24,234 bases of DNA from UBA9214 sp964443845. Its GTDB lineage: Bacteria; Pseudomonadota; Gammaproteobacteria; UBA9214. The stretch is from assembly GCA_964443845.1 (NCBI GenBank), contig CAYUFA010000039.1, forward strand, positions 1 to 24,234. Reading direction: 5' to 3'. The notes beneath the pieces are model-generated. The model saw nothing but the letters and a program-made list of their open reading frames with translations, ran no database searches and was not told the DNA's origin. The position numbers and the translations under genes were made by a program. The number at the start of each line of letters is the position of its first letter. Position 1 is the stretch's first letter. Below are positions 16,111 through 23,640 of this stretch, one piece after another.

Positions 16111-17439
16111 CTATTCGGTGTCCGGCAGCAGCCGCACCTCGACCCGGTTGTTGGCCGCCGCGATGCGGTTCCAGTCCTGCGCGGTGACATCGCTTTCCCG
16201 TGGCGGGTACGCAATGCGCGGGCGGCTGAACAGCACCGGCACGATCTCGATGCGGATGCCGCCGTGGTTGAGCAGGGGCGAGGTGGCCAGGAAGTTCGCG
16301 AAGGCGATGGACTGGCGCACCCCCGCATCCGCGGACTGCTGGCGCGGATGACCGATCAGGCTGCACTCGGTGATCGGGGTGTCCGGCGCCGCCAGCTTCA
16401 ACCTGTCGCCGGCACCGCCGGACAGGCAGAATTCCCCGAGGTGGGATTCCAGTTGCACGATGCCGTGAAACCCCAGTTCGCCCAGCCGGCTGACCAGTTC
16501 CTGCACCATGGCCAGGCGCGCGTCACCGAAGGCTGCCTGGTTCATATCGTAGGCACTGCCCTGGTTGATGGCCCAGGCGATGGTGTCATAGACCTGTGTG
16601 GCCTGCGCCGCGTCGCGGCTGCCGCGCTGCTGCTGTGGTGCGTGCAGGGACGCGTCCGCCGCCGCCATACTGCCGGTGCGCGTGTGCTGTGCGGCCAGCA
16701 GTTGCTCGATGTGGCGATGCGCCTGGTCGAGGGCAGTCTGCGTGGTTTCGTTCTGCCGGTATACCCACAGCAGCGGGACCAGCATCAGCAAGATGGCCAG
16801 CAGCGGCAGCCAGGCGCCGGATCCCGGTTTCCCGGCCGGGCGAGCCAGGTCGTCCTGCAGTTCGCGCAGGCTCTCCTGCAGGCGTGCGTGGTGGCGTTCC
16901 AGCAGTTCCGCGATCTGTCCGGGCGAGACGTGGTGGGCGTGTACCGCCCGCGCGGCCTGGTCGGCGATGTCGCTGATCTGTTCGCGGGCGGCGGACAGGG
17001 CGACTTCCCGGGGCGGCGGTTCGAGCAGTACCAGACGGCTCTCCGGATTGCGCTTGCTGCGCCGTTCGTGCACCAGCCCCAGCTTGTTGAGTACCTCGAA
17101 CAGCTCGGCGGGTTGCACCTGCTTGGGCAGGATGCCGACCGCACCCAGGGCGCGCGCCTGGCTGACGTACAGGTCGCCCTCCTTGGAGGTATACATCATG
17201 ATGGGGATGGTCGCGGTGTCCGGGTTACCCTTGATGGCCTCCACGGCCTGGAATCCGTCCATGCCCGGCATCATGTGATCCATGAAGATCACGTCCGGGG
17301 TTTGCCGTTTCAGGTAGTCGAGCGTGGCCTGCGCGGAGTCGAGGGTGTCCACCGCAAGGTTGTGCTGTTCCAGCATGCGCCGCAGCGTTTCGCGTGCCGT
17401 GAGCGAGTCGTCAACCACCAGTGCGAGGCGTTTTTCCAT
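16111..17439 (-). CDS. Receiver domain protein with transmembrane and extracytoplasmic C-terminal domain
   Basis: From ATG 17439 the protein has 442 residues. Residues 1-122 form a CheY-like receiver with acidic Asp10/Asp11, phospho-acceptor Asp54 (VIFMDHMMPGMDG), Thr84 and Lys106. A charged, helix-rich linker (about 145-200, probably coiled coil) leads to one transmembrane helix (209-227, WLPLLAILLMLVPLLWVY). A second helical stretch and a domain of about 150 residues follow outside the membrane. That domain (GFHGIVQLESHLGEFCL to the end NNRVEVRLLP) faintly recalls OmpA-like peptidoglycan-binding domains, mainly in its last strand. No output domain or kinase is present. It may relay a cytoplasmic phospho-signal to a periplasmic partner; function is unknown. 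It lies 132 bases downstream of ppc. Confidence 0.82.
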   Translation of the reverse strand: MEKRLALVVDDSLTARETLRRMLEQHNLAVDTLDSAQATLDYLKRQTPDVIFMDHMMPGMDGFQAVEAIKGNPDTATIPIMMYTSKEGDLYVSQARALGAVGILPKQVQPAELFEVLNKLGLVHERRSKRNPESRLVLLEPPPREVALSAAREQISDIADQAARAVHAHHVSPGQIAELLERHHARLQESLRELQDDLARPAGKPGSGAWLPLLAILLMLVPLLWVYRQNETTQTALDQAHRHIEQLLAAQHTRTGSMAAADASLHAPQQQRGSRDAAQATQVYDTIAWAINQGSAYDMNQAAFGDARLAMVQELVSRLGELGFHGIVQLESHLGEFCLSGGAGDRLKLAAPDTPITECSLIGHPRQQSADAGVRQSIAFANFLATSPLLNHGGIRIEIVPVLFSRPRIAYPPRESDVTAQDWNRIAAANNRVEVRLLPDTE

Positions 17440-17571
17440 ACACCGGCTATCCTGCCGTGCGGGCCCGGTGCTGTCTACCGGAACCTGTCGCAAAATTCCA
17501 TGCGGGTCACGGAACCGGATCCGCGCGGCGCCCACCGGGGTACCGGCCGCCGGGCCCGCGTGCCGGCGCGG

Positions 17572-20403
17572 CTAGCCCGTGTTGCGCATGCCGCCGGCAA
17601 TGGCATTGATGGAGCGCAGCAGCGGGTGCAGCCATTGCTCGCGACCGGCCGCGGACTGGGCGCTGTCGCGGTATCGTGCCAGCAACGTGATCTGGATGTT
17701 GTTGAGCGGGTCGAGGTAGGGATTGCGCCGGTACAGCGACAGCCCGAGCACCGGGTTTTCCTCCAGCAGCTGGTGCAGGCCACTGACATACAGGACCTGT
17801 TCCAGGGTGCGCAGGTATTCCGCACGGATCTTGGCGAAGATCTGCCGGGCCAGTTCCTGGTCGCCGGCCAGCCGGGTGTACTCGTGCGCGATGTTCATCT
17901 CGCCCTTGAACAGGGACATCTGGCTATTACTCAGCAGGGCGCGGAAGAACGGCCAGTCGCGGTACATGGTCTGTAACCGGGCGAGCCGTTCCGGATCGTT
18001 GCCGCGCCAGGACTGCAGGGCGGTGCCGATGCCATACCAGGCGGGCAGCGTGTGGCGTGACTGGGCCCAGCCGAATACCCAGGGAATGGCACGGATGGAG
18101 TCCTTGGAGCGGTCCTGCTGCTTGCGGTGCGAGGGGCGCGAACCGATGTTGAGCAGGCCGATCTCCGTGACCGGCGTGACCTCGTAGAAATAGTCGAACA
18201 GTCCGGGCGTGTCGTCGATCAGGTCGCGGTAGCAACGTTCGCCGAGGGCCGTCAGTTCATCCATGATGCCCATGTAGTCGCGCCGGTCCGGGGTTACCGG
18301 CCGGATCAGGCTGGTACTGGCCTTGAGCAGGCCGGTGATGCCCATGGACAGTTCGTAGACGGCGGTCTCGACGTTGCTGTACTTGTAGCGCAGCACCTCG
18401 CCCTGCTCGGTGAACTTGATCTGGCCGTGCACCGTGCCGGGAGGTTGTGACAGGATGGCCTCGTGCGTCGGTCCGCCGCCACGGCCGATGGTGCCGCCGC
18501 GGCCATGGAACAGCCGCACGTCGACGTGGTGTCGTGCGCAGATGGCGATGATCTTTTTCTGCGCCTCGTACAGGTTCCAGTTGGACGCGAGTATGCCCCC
18601 GTCCTTGCAGGAGTCCGAGTAGCCCAGCATGATTTCCTGGGAGTTTCCGGACTGGTTGAGCAGGGCGCGGTAGGTTGCGTTCTCCAGCAGCTCGCCCAGC
18701 ACGGTTTCGACGTGTGCCAGGTCATGGATGGTTTCGAACAGCGGGCCGATGTGGATGTTGCAGAAGATCACGCCGTCGCGCTGTCCCGCCAGGCCGCACA
18801 GCCACGCCAGCCACATGACCTCGAGGACGTGGCTGGCCGTGTGTGTCATCGAGATGATGTAATTCCCGAAGGCCTGTCTGCTGACCTCCGCCTGCATGCC
18901 GCGCATGACATCGAACACCTCCAGCGTCTCGCGGGTCGCCTCGTCCAGTACCTCGCGGCGAATCGTGGGCGGCGTCTCCAGCAGCATGGCACTGAGGGCG
19001 CGCTGCCGCGTCGCCTCGTCCATGGCCGCGTAGTCGGGTGCGCCCGGCAACTGCCGGAACAGCGCGCCGACCGCGTCGGTGTGGCGGGTCGATTCCTGGC
19101 GGACATCCAGCTGCATCAGGTAGAAACCGAAGGTTTCCACCAGCCGGACCAGGTCCAGCAGGTCGGTGTCGGCCACGCTGGCATCACCGCCGGCGACCAG
19201 CGACTGACGGATCACTTCGAGGTCATCCAGCAGTTCCTGCTCGCTGCGGTAAACCGCGGGGTTGGCATCCACGCGGCGCCCGGGATGCGCCATGCGCGCG
19301 TCGATGTCCGCCAGGTTCAGGCCCAGACGCTGGCGCATGATGCAGAGCTTGCGGCGATAGAGTTCGTGGCTGTAGGCCTCGGGAAAATCGCTGCACGCCT
19401 CGGGATAGTGTTCCTCGTCCCGGGACAGGCTGGCGGTAAACGCGGTCGAGAAGCCGCACAGGTGCGAGGAGTGGGTGAGACGCCGGCCGAGCTGCTCGAG
19501 ACGGTCGACATACACCCCCAGCACCTCGCGCATGTGCAGGCGCACGGCCAGCGCGGTGGTGGCCGGCCTGACGAACGGATTACCGTCGCGGTCACCCCCG
19601 ATCCAGGACCCGAAGCGGATCAGGCCGCCCGGCACCCTGACCTTGAGGGTATGCTCGCGGCCGCCGTAGATGTAGCGCAGCGCTTTTTCCAGGTAGCGGT
19701 AGGTCCTGGGAACCGCCGCGAACAGGCTTTCGTGAAAGAAATACAGGCCGTTGCGGATTTCATCCTCGACGGTCGGCTTGTTGACCCGCACCTCGTCGGT
19801 TTTCCACAGTGTCTGGATCTGCTGCTTCAGATCCTCCTGAACGGCCTCACGATCCTCGCGCCCCAGCAGCATGTCGTCGAGATTCTCGCTGGTGACGAAG
19901 ATGCGCCGCAGCGAGCCCATGACGGTGCGGCGGATCGCCTCGGTGGGATGCGCGGTGAACACCGGCAGGTAGAGGGTCTGGTTGAGCAGCTGTTGCAGTG
20001 CCTCCGGTCCGATGCCGCTGGTCTGGAAATCCTGCAGGGTGCGCTGGAAGGAGCCGATCCAGAGGTGCCCGTAGCGGCGTGCCTGCTTGCGGCGCTGGCG
20101 GTGCTGGAACGCCTCCTCCGCGAGGTTGACCAGGCTGAAATACAGGTTGAAGGCGCGGATCACGTGGGTGAGGGCCCGGGGGTCGAGTTCGTTGATCTCG
20201 CGGGTGAGGCGGGCGCGCAGGCGCGGGTTTTCCTCGCGCCGCAGGCGGATATAGCCTCTGCGCAGCGATTCCACCGTGACCAGGATGTCCGCGCCGGCGT
20301 GCTCGCGCAACACCTCGCCGAGCAGGTTGCCGAACAGCCGCACCCGGCTGCGCAGTTCCTTGTCGCCGGCCTGTTCGAATGCGGGTTCAGGTTCTCTGGT
20401 CAT
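17572..20403 (-). CDS. ppc: Phosphoenolpyruvate carboxylase
   Basis: The 943-residue enzyme carboxylates PEP to oxaloacetate, replenishing the TCA cycle. Key sites are visible: TAHPTE with catalytic His152, GGDRDGNPFV, RQESTRHTDA, GYSDSCKDGG, the FHGRGGTIGRGGGP loop with His633, the conserved SRPSHRKQQDRSKDSIRAIPWVFGWAQSR region (two halves, both strongly conserved in the family), and the C-terminal IAGGMRNTG, whose last four residues are near invariant. The ATG at 20403 gives family-aligned KELRSRVRLFGNLLGEVL near residue 15. No Shine-Dalgarno precedes it; a terminator-like hairpin and T-run lie directly upstream, and an in-frame GTG sits two codons before. The longer frame to 20739 is not homologous. 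Allosteric control by acetyl-CoA and aspartate is typical of the family. Confidence 0.97.
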   Translation of the reverse strand: MTREPEPAFEQAGDKELRSRVRLFGNLLGEVLREHAGADILVTVESLRRGYIRLRREENPRLRARLTREINELDPRALTHVIRAFNLYFSLVNLAEEAFQHRQRRKQARRYGHLWIGSFQRTLQDFQTSGIGPEALQQLLNQTLYLPVFTAHPTEAIRRTVMGSLRRIFVTSENLDDMLLGREDREAVQEDLKQQIQTLWKTDEVRVNKPTVEDEIRNGLYFFHESLFAAVPRTYRYLEKALRYIYGGREHTLKVRVPGGLIRFGSWIGGDRDGNPFVRPATTALAVRLHMREVLGVYVDRLEQLGRRLTHSSHLCGFSTAFTASLSRDEEHYPEACSDFPEAYSHELYRRKLCIMRQRLGLNLADIDARMAHPGRRVDANPAVYRSEQELLDDLEVIRQSLVAGGDASVADTDLLDLVRLVETFGFYLMQLDVRQESTRHTDAVGALFRQLPGAPDYAAMDEATRQRALSAMLLETPPTIRREVLDEATRETLEVFDVMRGMQAEVSRQAFGNYIISMTHTASHVLEVMWLAWLCGLAGQRDGVIFCNIHIGPLFETIHDLAHVETVLGELLENATYRALLNQSGNSQEIMLGYSDSCKDGGILASNWNLYEAQKKIIAICARHHVDVRLFHGRGGTIGRGGGPTHEAILSQPPGTVHGQIKFTEQGEVLRYKYSNVETAVYELSMGITGLLKASTSLIRPVTPDRRDYMGIMDELTALGERCYRDLIDDTPGLFDYFYEVTPVTEIGLLNIGSRPSHRKQQDRSKDSIRAIPWVFGWAQSRHTLPAWYGIGTALQSWRGNDPERLARLQTMYRDWPFFRALLSNSQMSLFKGEMNIAHEYTRLAGDQELARQIFAKIRAEYLRTLEQVLYVSGLHQLLEENPVLGLSLYRRNPYLDPLNNIQITLLARYRDSAQSAAGREQWLHPLLRSINAIAGGMRNTG

Positions 20404-20409
20404 CTGCAC

Positions 20410-20434
20410 AAAAAAGCCACGCCAGTGCGTGGCT
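20410..20434 (-). terminator. Intrinsic terminator-like hairpin in the ppc leader
   Basis: On the minus strand AGCCACGC and GCGTGGCT pair perfectly (8 bp) around an ACTG loop, and the stem's final T starts an uninterrupted run of six Ts; GTGCAG and the ppc ATG follow within about 7 bases. No gene ends here on this strand, so it is a leader attenuator or an RNA structure that controls ppc expression rather than a gene-end terminator. On the plus strand no T-run follows the stem. No clear competing antiterminator stem was found by eye. Confidence 0.7.
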
Positions 20435-20457
20435 GCGGGTCTGCTGCGGGAACGGCG

Positions 20458-20463
20458 ATTATA
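20458..20463 (-). promoter_or_regulatory. Probable -10 box of the ppc promoter
   Basis: A perfect TATAAT on the minus strand (plus-strand attata) is preceded at 17 bases by CTGGCA, a 4-of-6 match to the -35 consensus. Transcription would start near 20451, giving a leader of about 48 bases that carries the terminator-like hairpin before the ppc ATG. Confidence 0.6.
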
Positions 20464-20656
20464 CCGTTTGTCCCGGGGTGTGCCAGACGGCCACGCGCCC
20501 GTCGCGCGCGCGGAATCCGGGCCGGCTTGACCTGTCGGGTTGCGTTTTCGGGACGAAGGAATACCCTTGCCGGCAAACAATACCAATCCGGCGCCGCGCC
20601 GGCACCGCCATGGTGCATGTCCGGGCCGGTGTTCCGTGACCTGCATCGGGGGGTGT

Positions 20657-21151
20657 ATGGGCAAGGGGACAGCCGCAAGCGCGCAGACTCTGGCCCGGCA
20701 ACGCAAGGCGTTCCAGGCCGGGGTGCGTTGTATCGGCAACGCGGATTATGACGGGGCACTGCAGACCTTTCGTGCGCTGGACGAGCGCGCGGGCTTCGAT
20801 GACGACTTCCAGAACCGCTATACCTCCTACCACGGGCTGACCCGTGTGCTGATGGGCGACGCCAGCGGTGTGAAGCTGTGCCGCAAGGCGGCCGTCGGCA
20901 ACGACGCGGACCCGGATGTGCTCTGCAACCTCGCGCGCGCCGAGCACCGCCTGCACAACCGCGAACGCGCCTATCTTGCCCTGCGGCGCGGGTTGCGCGT
21001 CGCGCCCGGGCACGAGGGCCTGTTGCGGCTGACGCAGGATTTCGGCCTGCGCCGGCAGCACGGCATCCTGCCGCTGCTGGCGCGCAATCACGGCCTGAAC
21101 CACTGGCTCGGCCGGCTGTTGCGCGGCATGCGCCGGCCGCGCAGCGGCTGA
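20657..21151 (+). CDS. Hypothetical TPR-like helical protein
   Basis: The 164-residue protein has alternating amphipathic helices of TPR type: AFQAGVRCIGNADYDGALQTFRALDERAG (about 15-45) and LCNLARAEHRLHNRERAYLALRRGLRVAPGH (about 90-120), the latter close to the TPR pattern W/L.NLA...A...G/P. It ends with a basic tail (LLRGMRRPRSG). TPR proteins mediate protein-protein contacts; the partner is unknown. ATG 20657 is chosen because a cgggggg lies just before it and the upstream extension (from 20540) is arginine/proline-rich and unconvincing. It is transcribed toward rnpB, whose promoter follows its stop. Confidence 0.72.
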   Translation: MGKGTAASAQTLARQRKAFQAGVRCIGNADYDGALQTFRALDERAGFDDDFQNRYTSYHGLTRVLMGDASGVKLCRKAAVGNDADPDVLCNLARAEHRLHNRERAYLALRRGLRVAPGHEGLLRLTQDFGLRRQHGILPLLARNHGLNHWLGRLLRGMRRPRSG

Positions 21152-21177
21152 GGGCAACAGAAACCCCCGCCACGCTG

Positions 21178-21183
21178 TATACT
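21178..21183 (+). promoter_or_regulatory. -10 box of rnpB
   Basis: TATACT (5 of 6 consensus) lies 7 bases before the inferred 5' end of RNase P RNA. The -35 region (about 21155-21160) is weak. The position fits the expected start of the mature RNA. Confidence 0.6.
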
Positions 21184-21189
21184 GCACGC

Positions 21190-21541
21190 GGGAGTCGGCC
21201 AGACAGTCGCGCCGCGCAAGCGGGGAGGAAAGTCCGGGCTCCACAGGGCAAGGTGCCAGGTAACTCCTGGAGGGCGTGAGCCCATGGAAAGTGCCACAGA
21301 AAATATACCGCCCGTCGTGCAGCCGCATGGCGCCACGGGTAAGGGTGAAATGGTGCGGTAAGAGCGCACCGCGCGCCTGGTAACAGGCGTGGCACGGCAA
21401 ACCCCACCTGGAGCAAGACCAAATAGGGGAACGATCGTGCGGCCCGTACGGTTCCCGGGTAGGTTGCTTGAGGCCTGCGGTGACGCAGTGTCCAGATGAA
21501 TGACTGTCCACGACAGAACCCGGCTTATCGGCCGGCTCCCT
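21190..21541 (+). ncRNA. rnpB: RNase P RNA (class A)
   Basis: The catalytic RNA that trims tRNA 5' leaders is recognised by its conserved blocks: gaggaaagtccgggctcc near 21224-21242, agggtgaaa near 21343-21351, tggtgcggtaagagcgcacc near 21352-21371, gagcaagaccaaatagggg near 21411-21429, and the 3' block agatgaatgactgtc, followed by cacgacagaacccggcttat. The ends pair: ggagtcggcc (21191-21200) with ggccggctcc (21530-21539), with one G-U pair, forming helix P1. The size of about 350 nt and the order of conserved blocks are those of E. coli M1 RNA. No gene overlaps it on a supported frame. Confidence 0.97.
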
Positions 21542-21689
21542 CTCTCCATTCGGGACCCGGGTCATCCGGTCTGCCCGGCCGCCGGGGAACGCCGCGCACG
21601 CCCCGCGAAATCCCGTCTCCTTGCGGGCCGGGGCAGCCCTGCGGTATCCGGTTCAGCGCAGGGGAGGATGCCGGGGAATCCGCGGACGC

Positions 21690-22055
21690 CTACTTCTTCG
21701 CCCCTTCGTCGATCCAGCGCTCGATGAGCTTGAGCTGGCCGACTCCGAGCCAGCTCCCGTTATGCGGCATGTGAATTTTCTGATCGGTCTCGCCGGACAC
21801 CATGCGGTACAGCGTGCTCGATGCGGCCGAACCCGGGACGATGACCGGCCCCAGCCGGGTACCCTTCATGACCGAGTCGTAGGAACTGACCGAGAAACCG
21901 CTCTTCACCACGCCCTCCTTGTCGTCGGTGTGGCATGACGCGCACTGTTTCATCAACAAGGGCTCCACGTCTGCATACGTGACCGGTTTGCTGCAGCCGG
22001 CCAGTCCGCTGGCAAGCAGCGTCGCCATCACCATGAGGGTCATCTTCATGTGCAT
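21690..22055 (-). CDS. Haem c-binding lipoprotein (PSD1-like cytochrome c domain)
   Basis: The 121-residue precursor has a lipoprotein signal with LAGC (Cys21) and one haem-attachment motif CASCH (38-42). The segments SFSVSSYDSVMKGTRLGP-like (GFSVSSYDSVMKGTRLGPVIVPGSAASSTLY), MPHNGSWL with a likely axial Met, and LIERWIDEGAK match the short cytochrome domains found alone or in Planctomycete-type fusions. It should be a membrane-anchored electron-transfer or sensing protein outside the cytoplasm. The start ATG at 22055 follows an aaggaggt ribosome-binding site at good spacing. It is divergent from miaB across 220 bases and converges on rnpB. The redox partner is not evident. Confidence 0.9.
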   Translation of the reverse strand: MHMKMTLMVMATLLASGLAGCSKPVTYADVEPLLMKQCASCHTDDKEGVVKSGFSVSSYDSVMKGTRLGPVIVPGSAASSTLYRMVSGETDQKIHMPHNGSWLGVGQLKLIERWIDEGAKK

Positions 22056-22275
22056 AGTGCACCTCCTTACTCACTACCGGGCGGCCGGTTCCGGTGCGCC
22101 GGTTGGAATGATATCTGCTATCAGCATAGTCCGCCTGGTCAGCGCCTGCCGGGGTGCATGCGCCGGGGTGCGCCATACGGTCCCCAGGGTCCGGCGCGTG
22201 ACTTGCCCTCTTTTTGACATGGAAACGTGCAGGACGACCCAGTATATTTGTATCATTACAGGATTTACCTGATTC

Positions 22276-23640
22276 ATGACCGGCAAACTCTACATCCAGA
22301 CCCACGGCTGCCAGATGAACGAGTACGATTCCGCGAAGATGGCGGACGTACTGGTGGCTTCGCATCGCATGGAAATCACGGCGGACCCGGATGCGGCGGA
22401 CGTGCTGCTGCTCAACACCTGCTCGATCCGCGAGAAGGCGCAGGAAAAGGTGTTCTCCGAACTGGGTCGCTGGAAGGAGCTCAAGCAGCGGCGCCCCGGG
22501 GTGGTCATCGGCGTGGGCGGCTGCGTGGCCAGCCAGGAAGGCGAGGCCATCCGCGCGCGTGCGCCCTACGTGGACATCGTGTTCGGCCCGCAGACCCTGC
22601 ACCGGCTGCCGCAGCTGCTCGACGCGGCGCGCCGTGCGCGGCGCCCGGTGATCGACGTCAGTTTCCCGGAGATCGAGAAGTTCGACTGCCTGCCGGCGCC
22701 GCGTGCCGACGGCCCGACGGCGTTTGTGTCCATCATGGAAGGCTGCAGCAAGTACTGCAGCTTCTGCGTGGTGCCCTATACCCGCGGCGAGGAGGTCAGC
22801 CGGCCATTCGACGACCTGATTGCCGAGGTGGCTGCGCTGGCTGCGCAGGGTGTGCGCGAGGTGACTTTGCTGGGGCAGAACGTCAATGCCTATCGCGGTG
22901 TCATGCACGACGGTTCCTGCGCCGATCTGGCACTGCTGATTGCCTGGGTGGCCGCCATCGACGGCATCGGCCGCATTCGCTACACCACCTCGCACCCGCT
23001 GGAAGTGACGGACAGCCTGGTCAACGTCTATCGCGAGGTGCCGGAACTGGTCTCCCACCTGCACCTGCCGGTGCAGTCCGGTTCCGACCGCGTGCTGGCC
23101 ATGATGAAGCGCAACCACACTGCGCCCGAATACCGCTCGATCATCCGCCGCCTGCGCGCGGCGCGGCCGGACATCAGCATCTCTTCCGATTTCATCGTCG
23201 GCTTCCCGGGGGAGACCGAGGCGGACTTCGAACAGACCCTGCAGCTGATCGAGGAGGTCGGCTTCGACCATTCCTTCAGTTTCATCTACAGCGCGCGCCC
23301 GGGCACCCCGGCCGCGAATCTGCCGGATGACGTGCCGCTGGCGGTGAAGAAGGTGCGCCTGGCGCGACTGCAGCAGTGCATCGGAGCGATGGCGGCCACG
23401 CGCAGCGCTGCCATGGTGGGCAGCGTGCAGCGGGTGCTGGTCGAGAAACCCTCGCGCAAGGACGCCCGGCAGCTGAGCGGCCGTACCGCCAACAACCGCG
23501 TGGTGAACTTCGCCGGAGCGCAGCGCCTGATCGGGCATTTTGTCGACCTGCGCATCACCGAGGCACTGCCGAATTCCCTGCGTGGCGAGTTGCTGGCAGC
23601 GGCCGGTGGTCACGGCGCCGTGCAGCAGAGGGTTTCTTGA
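22276..23640 (+). CDS. miaB: tRNA-2-methylthio-N6-dimethylallyladenosine synthase MiaB
   Basis: The 454-residue radical SAM methylthiotransferase adds the 2-methylthio group to i6A37 of tRNA. The N-terminal UPF0004 domain binds an auxiliary 4Fe-4S cluster through Cys12 (THGCQMNEYDS), Cys49 (LNTCSIREKAQEKVFSELG) and Cys83 (GGCVA). The radical SAM cluster is bound by Cys157, Cys161 and Cys164 (GCSKYCSFCVVPYTRG). Further MiaB blocks are LLGQNVNAYRG, HLPVQSGSDRVLAMMKRNH and DFIVGFPGET, and a TRAM domain follows (about 380-445). MiaB, rather than RimO or MtaB, is indicated by the EGCSKYCSFCVVPYTRGEEVSR wording. Its stop overlaps the phoH start. Confidence 0.97.
   Translation: MTGKLYIQTHGCQMNEYDSAKMADVLVASHRMEITADPDAADVLLLNTCSIREKAQEKVFSELGRWKELKQRRPGVVIGVGGCVASQEGEAIRARAPYVDIVFGPQTLHRLPQLLDAARRARRPVIDVSFPEIEKFDCLPAPRADGPTAFVSIMEGCSKYCSFCVVPYTRGEEVSRPFDDLIAEVAALAAQGVREVTLLGQNVNAYRGVMHDGSCADLALLIAWVAAIDGIGRIRYTTSHPLEVTDSLVNVYREVPELVSHLHLPVQSGSDRVLAMMKRNHTAPEYRSIIRRLRAARPDISISSDFIVGFPGETEADFEQTLQLIEEVGFDHSFSFIYSARPGTPAANLPDDVPLAVKKVRLARLQQCIGAMAATRSAAMVGSVQRVLVEKPSRKDARQLSGRTANNRVVNFAGAQRLIGHFVDLRITEALPNSLRGELLAAAGGHGAVQQRVS

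Noticed and set aside
18463..20751. 762-residue open frame on the plus strand
   Set aside because: It is antisense to ppc, whose catalytic motifs are unambiguous. Long open antisense frames are common at this GC content.
21554..21563. Palindrome gacccgggtc after rnpB as a terminator
   Set aside because: It is short and has no T-run, so it gives no support for intrinsic termination of rnpB.
20459..21565. Long open frames on the minus strand across rnpB
   Set aside because: The region encodes RNase P RNA with all conserved blocks and a P1 helix on the plus strand; the frames have no protein-like homology.
22214..22248. TTGACA (22214-22219) and TATATT (22243-22248) as a miaB promoter
   Set aside because: The spacing is 23 bases, too long for sigma70; TGGAAA at 22220-22225 gives 17 bases to TATATT but matches the -35 poorly. 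miaB surely has a promoter here, but I cannot fix it.
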